NCBI RefSeq assembly: GCF_003612015.1
Contig: NZ_RARB01000004.1
Coordinates: forward strand, 186,001 to 250,000
Length of the DNA stretch: 64,000 nucleotides
Reading direction: 5' to 3'
Origin: Pantoea piersonii
GTDB lineage: Bacteria > Pseudomonadota > Gammaproteobacteria > Enterobacterales > Enterobacteriaceae
The notes below the pieces were generated by a model. The model was not told the origin of the DNA and ran no database searches. It saw only the letters and a list, made by a program, of their open reading frames with translations. This document shows, in pieces, positions 53,123 through 59,799 of this stretch (position 1 is the first letter of the stretch; every line of letters starts with the position of its first letter). Position numbers and translations under genes: made by a program.

Positions 53123-53602
53123 TTAATGCAGTTCAGCGCGATCCAGCCCGTAAGCGCTGTCGAGCGCGCCGGGCGCCATCTGCGACAGGATCTGCACGCG
53201 GTTCCAGCTGTTGATGACCGCGATGGCGAAGGTCAGCTCGCTGATCTCCACCTCTGAGAAGTGCTCGCGCAGCTCGCCGTACAGCGCCTCGCTTACGCCG
53301 TGCTCGTCGATACGCGTCAGCGCCTCGGTCAGCGCCAGCGCGGCTTTTTCACGGGCGGTAAACAGCGGTGACTCGCGCCAGATAGCGACATGATAGAGAC
53401 GCAGTTCACGCTCGCCGTGCAACTTCGCCTCCTTCACGTGCATATCCAGACAGAAGGCGCAGTGGTTGAGCTGTGAGGCGCGGATATCCATCAGATGCTT
53501 CAGGGTGGTATCCAGCGACGTTTTGCGTAACGCCATTGAGATATCGCTCAGGCTTTTGGCCAGCGTCGGGACGGTTTTAAAATGATTAACGCGTGACGTC
53601 AT
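53123..53602 (-). CDS. Carboxymuconolactone decarboxylase/AhpD-like protein
   Basis: 159 residues from the ATG at 53602 (MTSRVNHFKTVPTLAKSLSD), preceded by AAGGAAAAG; a GTG at 53620 is less likely. The AhpD-type redox motif is Cys48-Ala-Phe-Cys51 with His55 (HCAFCLDMHVKEAKLHGE). It thus resembles peroxidase-related alkylhydroperoxidase proteins. It follows the azoreductase-like gene by 14 bp and is probably cotranscribed with it and the GNAT gene. Substrate unknown. Confidence 0.85.
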   Translation of the reverse strand: MTSRVNHFKTVPTLAKSLSDISMALRKTSLDTTLKHLMDIRASQLNHCAFCLDMHVKEAKLHGERELRLYHVAIWRESPLFTAREKAALALTEALTRIDEHGVSEALYGELREHFSEVEISELTFAIAVINSWNRVQILSQMAPGALDSAYGLDRAELH

Positions 53603-53616
53603 GATCTTTTCCTTAT

Positions 53617-54222
53617 TCACAATAAATGGTTGATGGTGTTTAACGCATTGGGCAGAGCGGTTGCGCGGCTGACGGGGTCGTGCGTGCCGTCAACGCGGAT
53701 AAATTCCACATCCTCAATGCCGATGTAGGCGAGCGCGACGCGCACATAGGGCGTGAACTGGTCATCCTGCATAAAGGGGCCCTGGGCGAAGCGGCTGCCG
53801 CTGGCGACCACGCTGTAGACCTTCTTGCCCTGCACCAGCCCGACTTTGCTGCCGTCGGCGGTAAAGGCGAAGGTGCGGCCAGCGCGGGTAATATGATCGA
53901 ACCAGGCTTTCAGCACCGAAGGCAGGCCGAGGTTCCACATGGGTGATGAGATAACCAGCGTGTCGCAGGCGAACAGCTGATCGACCAGCTCTTCTGAGGT
54001 TGCGATGGCGCTGCGCTGGGCGCTGGTGCGCGCTTCCGGCGGTGTAAAAAAGGCGTTGATGGTAAAAGCATCCAGATGCGGCAGCGGATGCTGTGCCAGA
54101 TCCAGTACGCTCTCCTCCAGCTGCGGATGCCGGGCGCGCAGCCGCGCTACCAGATGTGCAGAGGCAGCGCGCGAGGCGGAGCCGCTGATGTCGGGGCTGA
54201 CTTTTATATGCAATAGCTTCAT
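53617..54222 (-). CDS. FMN-dependent NADH-azoreductase family protein
   Basis: 201 residues with a flavodoxin-like fold. Visible are the FMN-phosphate loop KVSPDISGSASRAASAHLV, SSPMWNLGLPSVLKAWFDHITRAGRTF and VVASGSRFAQGP. AzoR-type enzymes reduce quinones and azo compounds with NADH and FMN. It is more divergent than the canonical AzoR of enterobacteria, so probably a second paralog. Middle gene of a GNAT-azoreductase-AhpD-like cluster divergent from a MocR regulator. Confidence 0.87.
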   Translation of the reverse strand: MKLLHIKVSPDISGSASRAASAHLVARLRARHPQLEESVLDLAQHPLPHLDAFTINAFFTPPEARTSAQRSAIATSEELVDQLFACDTLVISSPMWNLGLPSVLKAWFDHITRAGRTFAFTADGSKVGLVQGKKVYSVVASGSRFAQGPFMQDDQFTPYVRVALAYIGIEDVEFIRVDGTHDPVSRATALPNALNTINHLL

Positions 54223-54233
54223 TGATGGCTCCT

Positions 54234-54659
54234 TCAGACAAGCTGGCGGTAGTAGTGCAGGCCCAGAGCGAGATAGCCGACGCGGCTGTAGAACTTTTGC
54301 GCCTGGCGGTTGCTGACGGCGGTATCCAGCACCATCCGCACGCAGCCCTGTTCGCGCGCCAGCGTCGCCAGCTCGTTCAGCAGGCGTTCGCCCAGTCCCT
54401 GACTGCGCAGCGCTTCGGCGGTGACCAGATCATCCACGTAGCAAAAACGGCCGTGGATAAAGTTCTCCTGCAGGCGGTAGCCCGCCAGCGCCAGCGGCCT
54501 GCCTTCGCGGGCCAGGCCCGCCAGACGGTACCCTTGTGCCTGCTGGCGCTCTGCCTGCGCAATAAACTGCGCTTCATCTTCAAGCCTGTGGCGCAGTTCG
54601 CGCATCAGCGGGAAGCAGCGCAGCAGCTCTTCAGGCGAGGTGTAGTGTTCAATCTTCAT
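54234..54659 (-). CDS. GNAT-family N-acetyltransferase
   Basis: 141 residues. The N-acetyltransferase core has DDLVTAEALRSQGLGERLLNELATLAREQGC (the acetyl-CoA loop) and LDTAVSNRQAQKFYSRVGYLALGLHY. No specific subfamily identified. It is the first gene of the minus-strand cluster and faces the MocR gene over 95 bp that contain an inverted repeat, so it is a likely target of that regulator. Confidence 0.87.
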   Translation of the reverse strand: MKIEHYTSPEELLRCFPLMRELRHRLEDEAQFIAQAERQQAQGYRLAGLAREGRPLALAGYRLQENFIHGRFCYVDDLVTAEALRSQGLGERLLNELATLAREQGCVRMVLDTAVSNRQAQKFYSRVGYLALGLHYYRQLV

Positions 54660-54701
54660 GGCGTGTTCACGGTTGCCGGGTCGATGAAGTCATCATAGAG
54701 T

Positions 54702-54753
54702 GCTATGTCAGAGTAAAAAGGGTCATAAAACGTGAAAAAAGGTAGGACATAGC
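54702..54753. promoter_or_regulatory. Inverted repeat upstream of the MocR gene, candidate operator
   Basis: GCTATGTC (54702-54709) and GACATAGC (54746-54753) form a perfect 8-bp inverted repeat. The right arm abuts the GTG start at 54755. A partial third copy, CATAG at 54694-54698, pairs with CTATG at 54703-54707. The arms are 44 bp apart centre to centre. This suggests autoregulation and control of the divergent GNAT operon. Confidence 0.5.
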
Positions 54754-54754
54754 G

Positions 54755-56155
54755 GTGGGATACAGAGAGATTTACGCGCGCTATCGTCAGCAGATCCTGG
54801 CTGGCGTGCTGAAGCCAGGCGATCGCGTTCCGGCGATCCGCGTGCTTGCCAGCGAGCTGCGCGTCGCCCGCAAAACGGTCGAGGCCGCTTATGAGATCCT
54901 GACTGGCGAAGGCTACTTCGTCAGCCAGGGCGCGAAGGGCACGCGCGTTAATCCTGCGCTTACGCCTGCCGCGATCGTTAAGCAAGAGCCATTATGGCAG
55001 CCTGAGGAGAGCGATCTGCCGCAGCGCATCGCCCAGCGGGAGAGCAAAGGGGAGATGCGGCTCGGCATTCCGTCGCTGGACGCCTTCCCGCTGAAGAAGT
55101 GGCTGCTGATCGCCGGTAAAGCGGCGCGCAGCCTGCGCCCGGACGAGATGCTGATACCGCCGGTGATGGGCTATCTGCCGCTGCGCGAGGCCATTGCCAG
55201 CTACCTCAACATCTCACGCGGGCTCGACTGCCAGCCGGAGCAGATTTTTATTACCAGCGGCTATCGCGCCAACCTGCGGCTGATCCTGGCGGTGCTGGCG
55301 CAGGCGGGCGACAAGGTGCTGTTTGAAGATCCCGGCTACTTCTTCGGGCAGAAGCTGCTGAAGCGGATCGCGCCGAACCTGCACTACGTGCCGGTCGATC
55401 GCGACGGGATCAACGTCGATCATCTGCTGCGCTATCACGCCGATGCGCGCTTTGCGGTGGTGACGCCGACCCATCAGAGCCCGCTGGCGGTCACGCTGTC
55501 GCTGCCGCGCAAGCATCAGCTGCTGGCGTGGGCGCAGGAGAACAACAGCTGGATCATTGAGGATGACTATGACGGGGAGTTTCACTACACGCGCAAGGTG
55601 ATCCCGGCGTTAAAAAGCCTCGATACGCACGATCGGGTGATCTATACCGGCACCTTCAGTAAAACCATTATGCCTGCGATGCGCATCGGTTATCTGGTAA
55701 TGCCCAAAGCGACGCTTGCGCGCTTTCGCGAGCTGGGCGAGATTCTGGAGAACGGGCTGCCGCTGCTGCCGCAGAAAATCCTCGCGCAGTTTCTCAGCGA
55801 AGGGCACTTTTATCGCCATATTAAAAAGATGCGCATTCTCTACCAGCAGCGGCGACGCATGATGTTCGACGCATTGCAGGCCTGCTTTCCGGATCTGTTT
55901 GAGTATGAGCTGACCGACGGCGGCATGCATATCGTCGCCTTTCTGCGGCGCGGCACCCAGGATGCGGCGCTGGCGGAGGTGTGGCAGCAACATCAGCTGC
56001 GCGTGCTGCCGCTCTCCGGCTGGTATATGCAGACGCAGAAGCGCTACGGCCTGGTGATTGGCTACACCAATATTCAGTCGTATGAGCAGGCGATGGGGCT
56101 GCTGCAAAGGGTGGAAGAGGAGACGAGGGCGCTTTGGGCGCGACCTACGGGTTAG
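54755..56155 (+). CDS. MocR/PdxR-type GntR regulator with aminotransferase domain
   Basis: 466 residues from GTG 54755. An N-terminal winged HTH (about 1-70: YARYRQQILAGVLKPGDRVP, ELRVARKTVEAAYEILTGEGYF) is joined to a fold-type I aminotransferase-like domain. The PLP-binding lysine is Lys303 in YTGTFSKTIMPAMRIGY. The effector is likely a PLP adduct. Typical MocR proteins regulate the divergent neighbour; here that is the GNAT/azoreductase/AhpD-like operon. No pdxST genes are nearby, so a PdxR role is not supported. Confidence 0.88.
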   Translation: MGYREIYARYRQQILAGVLKPGDRVPAIRVLASELRVARKTVEAAYEILTGEGYFVSQGAKGTRVNPALTPAAIVKQEPLWQPEESDLPQRIAQRESKGEMRLGIPSLDAFPLKKWLLIAGKAARSLRPDEMLIPPVMGYLPLREAIASYLNISRGLDCQPEQIFITSGYRANLRLILAVLAQAGDKVLFEDPGYFFGQKLLKRIAPNLHYVPVDRDGINVDHLLRYHADARFAVVTPTHQSPLAVTLSLPRKHQLLAWAQENNSWIIEDDYDGEFHYTRKVIPALKSLDTHDRVIYTGTFSKTIMPAMRIGYLVMPKATLARFRELGEILENGLPLLPQKILAQFLSEGHFYRHIKKMRILYQQRRRMMFDALQACFPDLFEYELTDGGMHIVAFLRRGTQDAALAEVWQQHQLRVLPLSGWYMQTQKRYGLVIGYTNIQSYEQAMGLLQRVEEETRALWARPTG

Positions 56156-56218
56156 AAGGCCGTTGCGCAGGCGGTGAAGAGAGGCGCGAGGGACAGCTCG
56201 CGCCTGAACAGCGGCGGA

Positions 56219-56740
56219 TTACATGCCGATGTATTTTTTGCCCTGCTTCAGTACGACGTCGCAGGCTTTGGTTTTCAGCTTCTCGCCCATCGGCGAGTTG
56301 CTCAGGCTTTGCAGGTTAAGCTGCTGGCCGTTGCCGGTATTGAGCAGGCCGGCGATGCCCTGCTGGTAGTCGGTGTTTTGCGTCTGCGCCGTCTGGCTGC
56401 TCAGACCGAGCTTGTCCAGCACTTGCTCTTTCACCGACTTCACATTGTTATCCACGACGTTGTGCTGCACGCAGTACTGCATTACGCCTGCGGCGTTAGT
56501 CATACTGTTAGCGCTGACCGCTTTGTCGCCGCCGTTCAGCAGGCCCGTCAGCGAGCCGAGCGAGAGTCCGCCGTTCTGCGCGGTGCTGTTGGTCGCGCTG
56601 CTGTTGCTGTTGTTCTGCTGGCTCAGTTGCGACGCCGCGCTGCTCAGCTGATCCTGCCAGCTTGCCGCCGATGCGCTGCCTGCCAGCAGCAGCGCGCTGA
56701 ACCCCATCCCCAAAATAGTGCGTTGTGTGGCTTTATTCAT
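56219..56740 (-). CDS. DUF2501 (YjjA-like) secreted protein
   Basis: 173 residues with a Sec signal peptide (cleavage after about residue 25, GSASA-A). A Ser/Asn/Gln-rich linker (about 36-60) precedes the DUF2501 core: SANSMTNAAGVMQYCVQHNVVDNN, KEQVLDKLGLSSQ and KTKACDVVLKQGKKYI, with two conserved cysteines probably disulfide-bonded. It resembles E. coli YjjA (164 residues). Periplasmic; function unknown. Confidence 0.87.
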   Translation of the reverse strand: MNKATQRTILGMGFSALLLAGSASAASWQDQLSSAASQLSQQNNSNSSATNSTAQNGGLSLGSLTGLLNGGDKAVSANSMTNAAGVMQYCVQHNVVDNNVKSVKEQVLDKLGLSSQTAQTQNTDYQQGIAGLLNTGNGQQLNLQSLSNSPMGEKLKTKACDVVLKQGKKYIGM

Positions 56741-57169
56741 CTCAACCTCGTTTATGTTCGGCCTGCGCGCGATGCGTTGCTGCGCCAGTTTTGCTAAGAG
56801 GAATCTGAGGTGGGAAAGTTCCGGGGAAGGGAAGAGTGTCGGGAGGAATAGGAGGATTCTGTAGGGGGAAGGGGAGCGCGCAGGTAAGACGGATTAAGGC
56901 GCCTGAGGCCAGCAAAGGCTCGATGCACGCCTGTAAGCAATGGCGCTTAGAGCTTTATCCAGCCCCGAAGATGGATATCTGTTTACCGCAGATCCTATAG
57001 GCGGGTGCTATCACAGAGGCTTTTCAGGCGTGAATGGAATGTTTTTAAAGCCAACAAGGAGAAGCCTGGCTATAGCTTTTCATGATTTGCGATAAATAAT
57101 AGTGGGCAAAACGCTTTCATCTGTTAATCATATACAAGCTGGGTTAGTCATATAATCTTATTCAAAAAA
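56741..57169. other. Gene-free spacer marking the shift to AT-rich DNA
   Basis: 429 bp with no credible gene or RNA. The left part (about 56811-56880) is a purine-rich run on the + strand. Base composition drops from GC-rich to AT-rich towards 57.1 kb, marking the edge of the accessory segment. Confidence 0.5.
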
Positions 57170-57370
57170 TCATTTATCGTATTTATCAAATCTCCCTGTG
57201 ATTTTAGGTAATACAATAAAAACTACTATTATTGACACAACTGTTAAGACTAACCAGTAATCCGGGACGAATTCGAGGTAAAAGAAACCGAAAGCGACAA
57301 GGCAGGCCAGAATAATCCCTTCGTTGAAGATAAGTGACAGGAAAGTCTTAAACATAATATTGTTCTTCAT
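57170..57370 (-). CDS. Small two-helix membrane protein, candidate orphan immunity protein
   Basis: 66 residues from the ATG at 57370. Two hydrophobic helices (about 17-32 and 37-55) are separated by the motif FVPDYWLVLT. The 64-residue protein at 58008-58202 has FFPDYMILLT in the same place, so the two are probably paralogs. It follows Hcp by 30 bp on the same strand. By context it may protect against a T6SS membrane effector; no effector partner lies next to it. Function is inference. Confidence 0.65.
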   Translation of the reverse strand: MKNNIMFKTFLSLIFNEGIILACLVAFGFFYLEFVPDYWLVLTVVSIIVVFIVLPKITGRFDKYDK

Positions 57371-57400
57371 GATGCCATAAAGTTTATTAAACCAGTGAGG

Positions 57401-57880
57401 CTAAGCGGTGGCCATATTGTTCCATGAGTCACGGTAAATGATATTTCCTTCGGTATATTTCCAGATGATCGACTCGTAGCGCAATTCTATATTTTCTAAA
57501 TGTGTACTTGCCAGCCCGCCCGGACGCAGGACAGGTGAAATAGCAGAGATCTTCACGTTATCAAGGATGATATTAAAATACTCACTTTCAACGCCAGCAT
57601 CGAGAGTGCGATACATTTTAATTGTGGCTTTTTTTAGGATACGGCCTTCACAGAGGGCACGAAAGAGAATGGGTGTCGTCTGGTCAAATTCCTTTTGCAT
57701 AACAATGGGTGAATGTACGCGGGTGCCTGTAAGCTTTCCCCAGTGAGGATCGACAGGAATGGTGACGTTGTGAGAGAGTGATTTCAGTTCGATGGATCCG
57801 ATACGGGAGGGCATCAGGCAGCTACCGACTACAGGTGAACCATTTTCATCAGTGAGCCAGAGGTGAGCAGGTGTAGACAT
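57401..57880 (-). CDS. hcp: Hcp-family type VI secretion tube protein (orphan)
   Basis: 159 residues of the Hcp1 family. Hallmarks: AHLWLTDENGSPVVGSC at the N-terminus, LKSLSHNVTIPVDPHWGKLTGTRVHSPIVMQKEFDQTTPILFRALCEGR (start and end shown as the conserved tube segment), then KMYRTLDAG. Hcp hexamers form the tube and carry effectors in their lumen. No other T6SS structural gene lies in the window, so this is an orphan hcp serving a main cluster elsewhere. Candidate cargo is coded immediately upstream at 58199-58900. Confidence 0.9.
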   Translation of the reverse strand: MSTPAHLWLTDENGSPVVGSCLMPSRIGSIELKSLSHNVTIPVDPHWGKLTGTRVHSPIVMQKEFDQTTPILFRALCEGRILKKATIKMYRTLDAGVESEYFNIILDNVKISAISPVLRPGGLASTHLENIELRYESIIWKYTEGNIIYRDSWNNMATA

Positions 57881-58007
57881 AGTGAACTCCTTTTATTTGT
57901 TTAAGATACAAGTAAGACAATAAATTCAGTATTGAAACGAAGGATAATTTCAACGAAACTCAGCTTTAATTTTTCTAAAACAAAGGAATTACAGTTGAGT
58001 GAAAGGC

Positions 58008-58202
58008 TCACTTTCCTGGTGGCCACAGGAAGTAAGCTAAAAAGACCATGGCAATCCAAAAAAGCAACGTCAGCAAGATCATATAGTCAGGAAAGAAGCG
58101 GGCCGCAATAAAAAAGAATATGATTGTTGTGATGTTAGGAAACCATGACCAGAATGTAAGCTGCGCTTCAAATTTTAACATCCGTTTTAAAAATTTAATC
58201 AC
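58008..58202 (-). CDS. Small two-helix membrane protein, candidate immunity protein
   Basis: 64 residues, two hydrophobic helices (about 15-35 and 40-60) around FFPDYMILLT. The start overlaps the end of the 233-residue gene by four bases (ATGA-type), so the two are translationally coupled. Such tight effector-immunity pairing is common in T6SS modules. Resembles the 66-residue protein at 57170-57370. The immunity role is inferred from context. Confidence 0.68.
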   Translation of the reverse strand: MIKFLKRMLKFEAQLTFWSWFPNITTIIFFFIAARFFPDYMILLTLLFWIAMVFLAYFLWPPGK

Positions 58203-58900
58203 GATAGTCTCACTAGCTTATAGATAATATCTGCAACTTGATCATCGGCTAACCATCTATTTTGCAAGGCTCCAGCTCTTAAAAGCTTATCCTCAATCAG
58301 GAAAAACATCATTTCCAGTTCAACGATATAGAGAGCCTGATAATAATCTGGATGTATTACTTTTAAGTGATTTGCACTGTCCGCTGCTTGCTGAACGATG
58401 CCGTAAACGCCTAAAATAGATGCAGCTGCCCCAATAGTGGTTCCAGTTAAGCGGCTGAATGGAAGACTGGCATTTAATGACATAGATACAGCCATTGCTA
58501 CGCCGAGTGCGAAGGTCCTGCTGGTTAGTGTACTCGCTGCGATGTGAATATTTAACTGCATCAGCATTCGCTTGATATTTTGCAATTGCCGAATATCTCT
58601 GCCTTTAAATACAACTTCAAAATATACCTCAAGCATTTCTGTAAAAATGGCTTTGTTCTTAAGGAGGTGATAGATACCTGCAATAAACCGTTGGTCTTCG
58701 GATTTTTGTTCTGTGCATTTCTCGTAAAATTCGGTCGTGAAGCAAGAACCGTAGTTTATGAGTCGCGTTTTTCCCGCGTCGATTTTCCCAACCTGATCTC
58801 TTACAGCATCGCGTACACCAGCAACAGCCCGGTCTAATGCGTTAGCCGCCAGGATGTTGTTATCCTGTAGTTGCTTTATTATTCCTTCACTATGATACAT
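58199..58900 (-). CDS. Unrecognised protein, candidate membrane-active T6SS effector
   Basis: 233 residues; no family recognised. A polar helical N-terminal part (1-125) precedes two adjacent hydrophobic segments: about 130-148 (FALGVAMAVSMSLNASLPF) and 151-171 (Gly/Ala-rich, LTGTTIGAAASILGVYGIVQ). They look like a membrane-inserting hairpin with small-residue packing. The C-terminus is amphipathic and contains HPDYYQALYIVELEMMFFLI. No signal peptide. First gene of a minus-strand group leading to a two-helix protein and Hcp. The layout suggests a pore-forming Hcp-delivered toxin; this is inference. Confidence 0.6.
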   Translation of the reverse strand: MYHSEGIIKQLQDNNILAANALDRAVAGVRDAVRDQVGKIDAGKTRLINYGSCFTTEFYEKCTEQKSEDQRFIAGIYHLLKNKAIFTEMLEVYFEVVFKGRDIRQLQNIKRMLMQLNIHIAASTLTSRTFALGVAMAVSMSLNASLPFSRLTGTTIGAAASILGVYGIVQQAADSANHLKVIHPDYYQALYIVELEMMFFLIEDKLLRAGALQNRWLADDQVADIIYKLVRLS

Positions 58901-59548
58901 TACTTTTTCTCTTAAATAATGTGCAGTTGCTTCAGGTGAACATGAGAGCGATTTCTGTCTGACATTAAGGTTACGTAAAAATCCTTTTAGTGAAATATAA
59001 GGGAAAAAATAAAATTATTGTGAAAAAAGAAGGTTTGTGAAGGTTTGGTTATTATTTGGTTGGGTGTGATATTTTTTGCGGTTCGGTATTGTTTTGGTGG
59101 TAGATGTAAAAGATACAAGTAATGATTTTAAGCAAAAGCTTGGGAGCGGTTATCTTATTTAATTAGGATTATCGGTATAAAAGGCTTGAATGGAGCTTTA
59201 GCCGATTATGACGACTCTGTTCAGGGATTATTAGAAGGAAGAAGGTTTTCCGTGAAACGTTAAGCAACTAATGTAAAAATTTAGTCTATGTCATCAACCT
59301 TATGTCTGAACATGAGATAACCATTGAGTATCTCTTTGATAGGTCTTGTAATTCCGCATTTTGCTTTTTAGAGAAGGCCTAAAAGCAACAGTTCTAAACG
59401 CTCCTTGACCAGAAGAGGCCGTAATCATTTGAGCATTGCTCTGGCAAATGGTGCTTTTTTCAGCGCTTAGCGTGAGGGGAGGGTGATTCCTGTTGCGCCT
59501 CTGTCCTGTGCCGGTATAATCATCGACGTTTTCCGCATACCCTTCCGT
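58901..59548. other. AT-rich spacer before leuX
   Basis: 648 bp, low GC, with long G/T-rich stretches (59036-59110). Apart from a 43-codon start-less frame at 59132-59263, no gene or structured element stands out. Probably an eroded junction region between the Hcp islet and the tRNA. Confidence 0.5.
59132..59263 (+). pseudogene. Possible coding remnant
   Basis: A start-less open stretch of 43 codons reads AKAWERLSYLIRIIGIKGLN, then GALADYDDSVQGLLEGRRF and SVKR before TAA. Composition looks protein-like rather than random, but no family is recognised and no ATG or ribosome-binding site opens it. It may be the 3' scrap of a gene lost by deletion. Confidence 0.3.
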
Positions 59549-59633
59549 GCCGGAGTGGCGAAATCGGTAGACGCAGTTGATTCAAAATCAACCGTAGAAA
59601 TACGTGCCGGTTCGAGTCCGGCCTTCGGCACCA
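59549..59633 (+). tRNA. leuX: tRNA-Leu (anticodon CAA)
   Basis: 85-nt class II cloverleaf with encoded CCA (59631-59633). The anticodon stem GTTGA/TCAAC encloses TTCAAAA, giving CAA. Acceptor GCCGGAG pairs with CTTCGGC with one G-T wobble. Nearly identical to E. coli leuX. leuX is a well-known integration site for genomic islands, and an integrase follows 151 bp downstream, so its 3' end is likely the att core. Confidence 0.96.
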
Positions 59634-59744
59634 AGTACTCTTCCAAGACCATCCGAGAAATTCCAGTTATCCCTTTAAAATCAAGGTTTATAGCGATTTT
59701 TACGTCCTAAGCCGTCCGAGGTGGTCCGTTGAAATCCGGATGCT

Positions 59745-59799
59745 ATTGGGGGCATAATTGGGGGCATCTTAACTTCGATTAGAAATGTGCCCCCAAATG
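59745..59799. repeat. G-rich repeats in front of the integrase gene
   Basis: ATTGGGGGCAT occurs at 59745-59755 and again at 59757-59767, a 12-bp period. An inverted near-copy (GTGCCCCCAAAT) lies at about 59787-59798, across the integrase start. They may be integrase or excisionase arm sites, or an autoregulatory operator. Confidence 0.55.

Noticed and set aside
57170..58900. Complete T6SS gene cluster
   Set aside because: Only Hcp and small unknown genes are present; no vgrG, tss or clpV gene is in the window.
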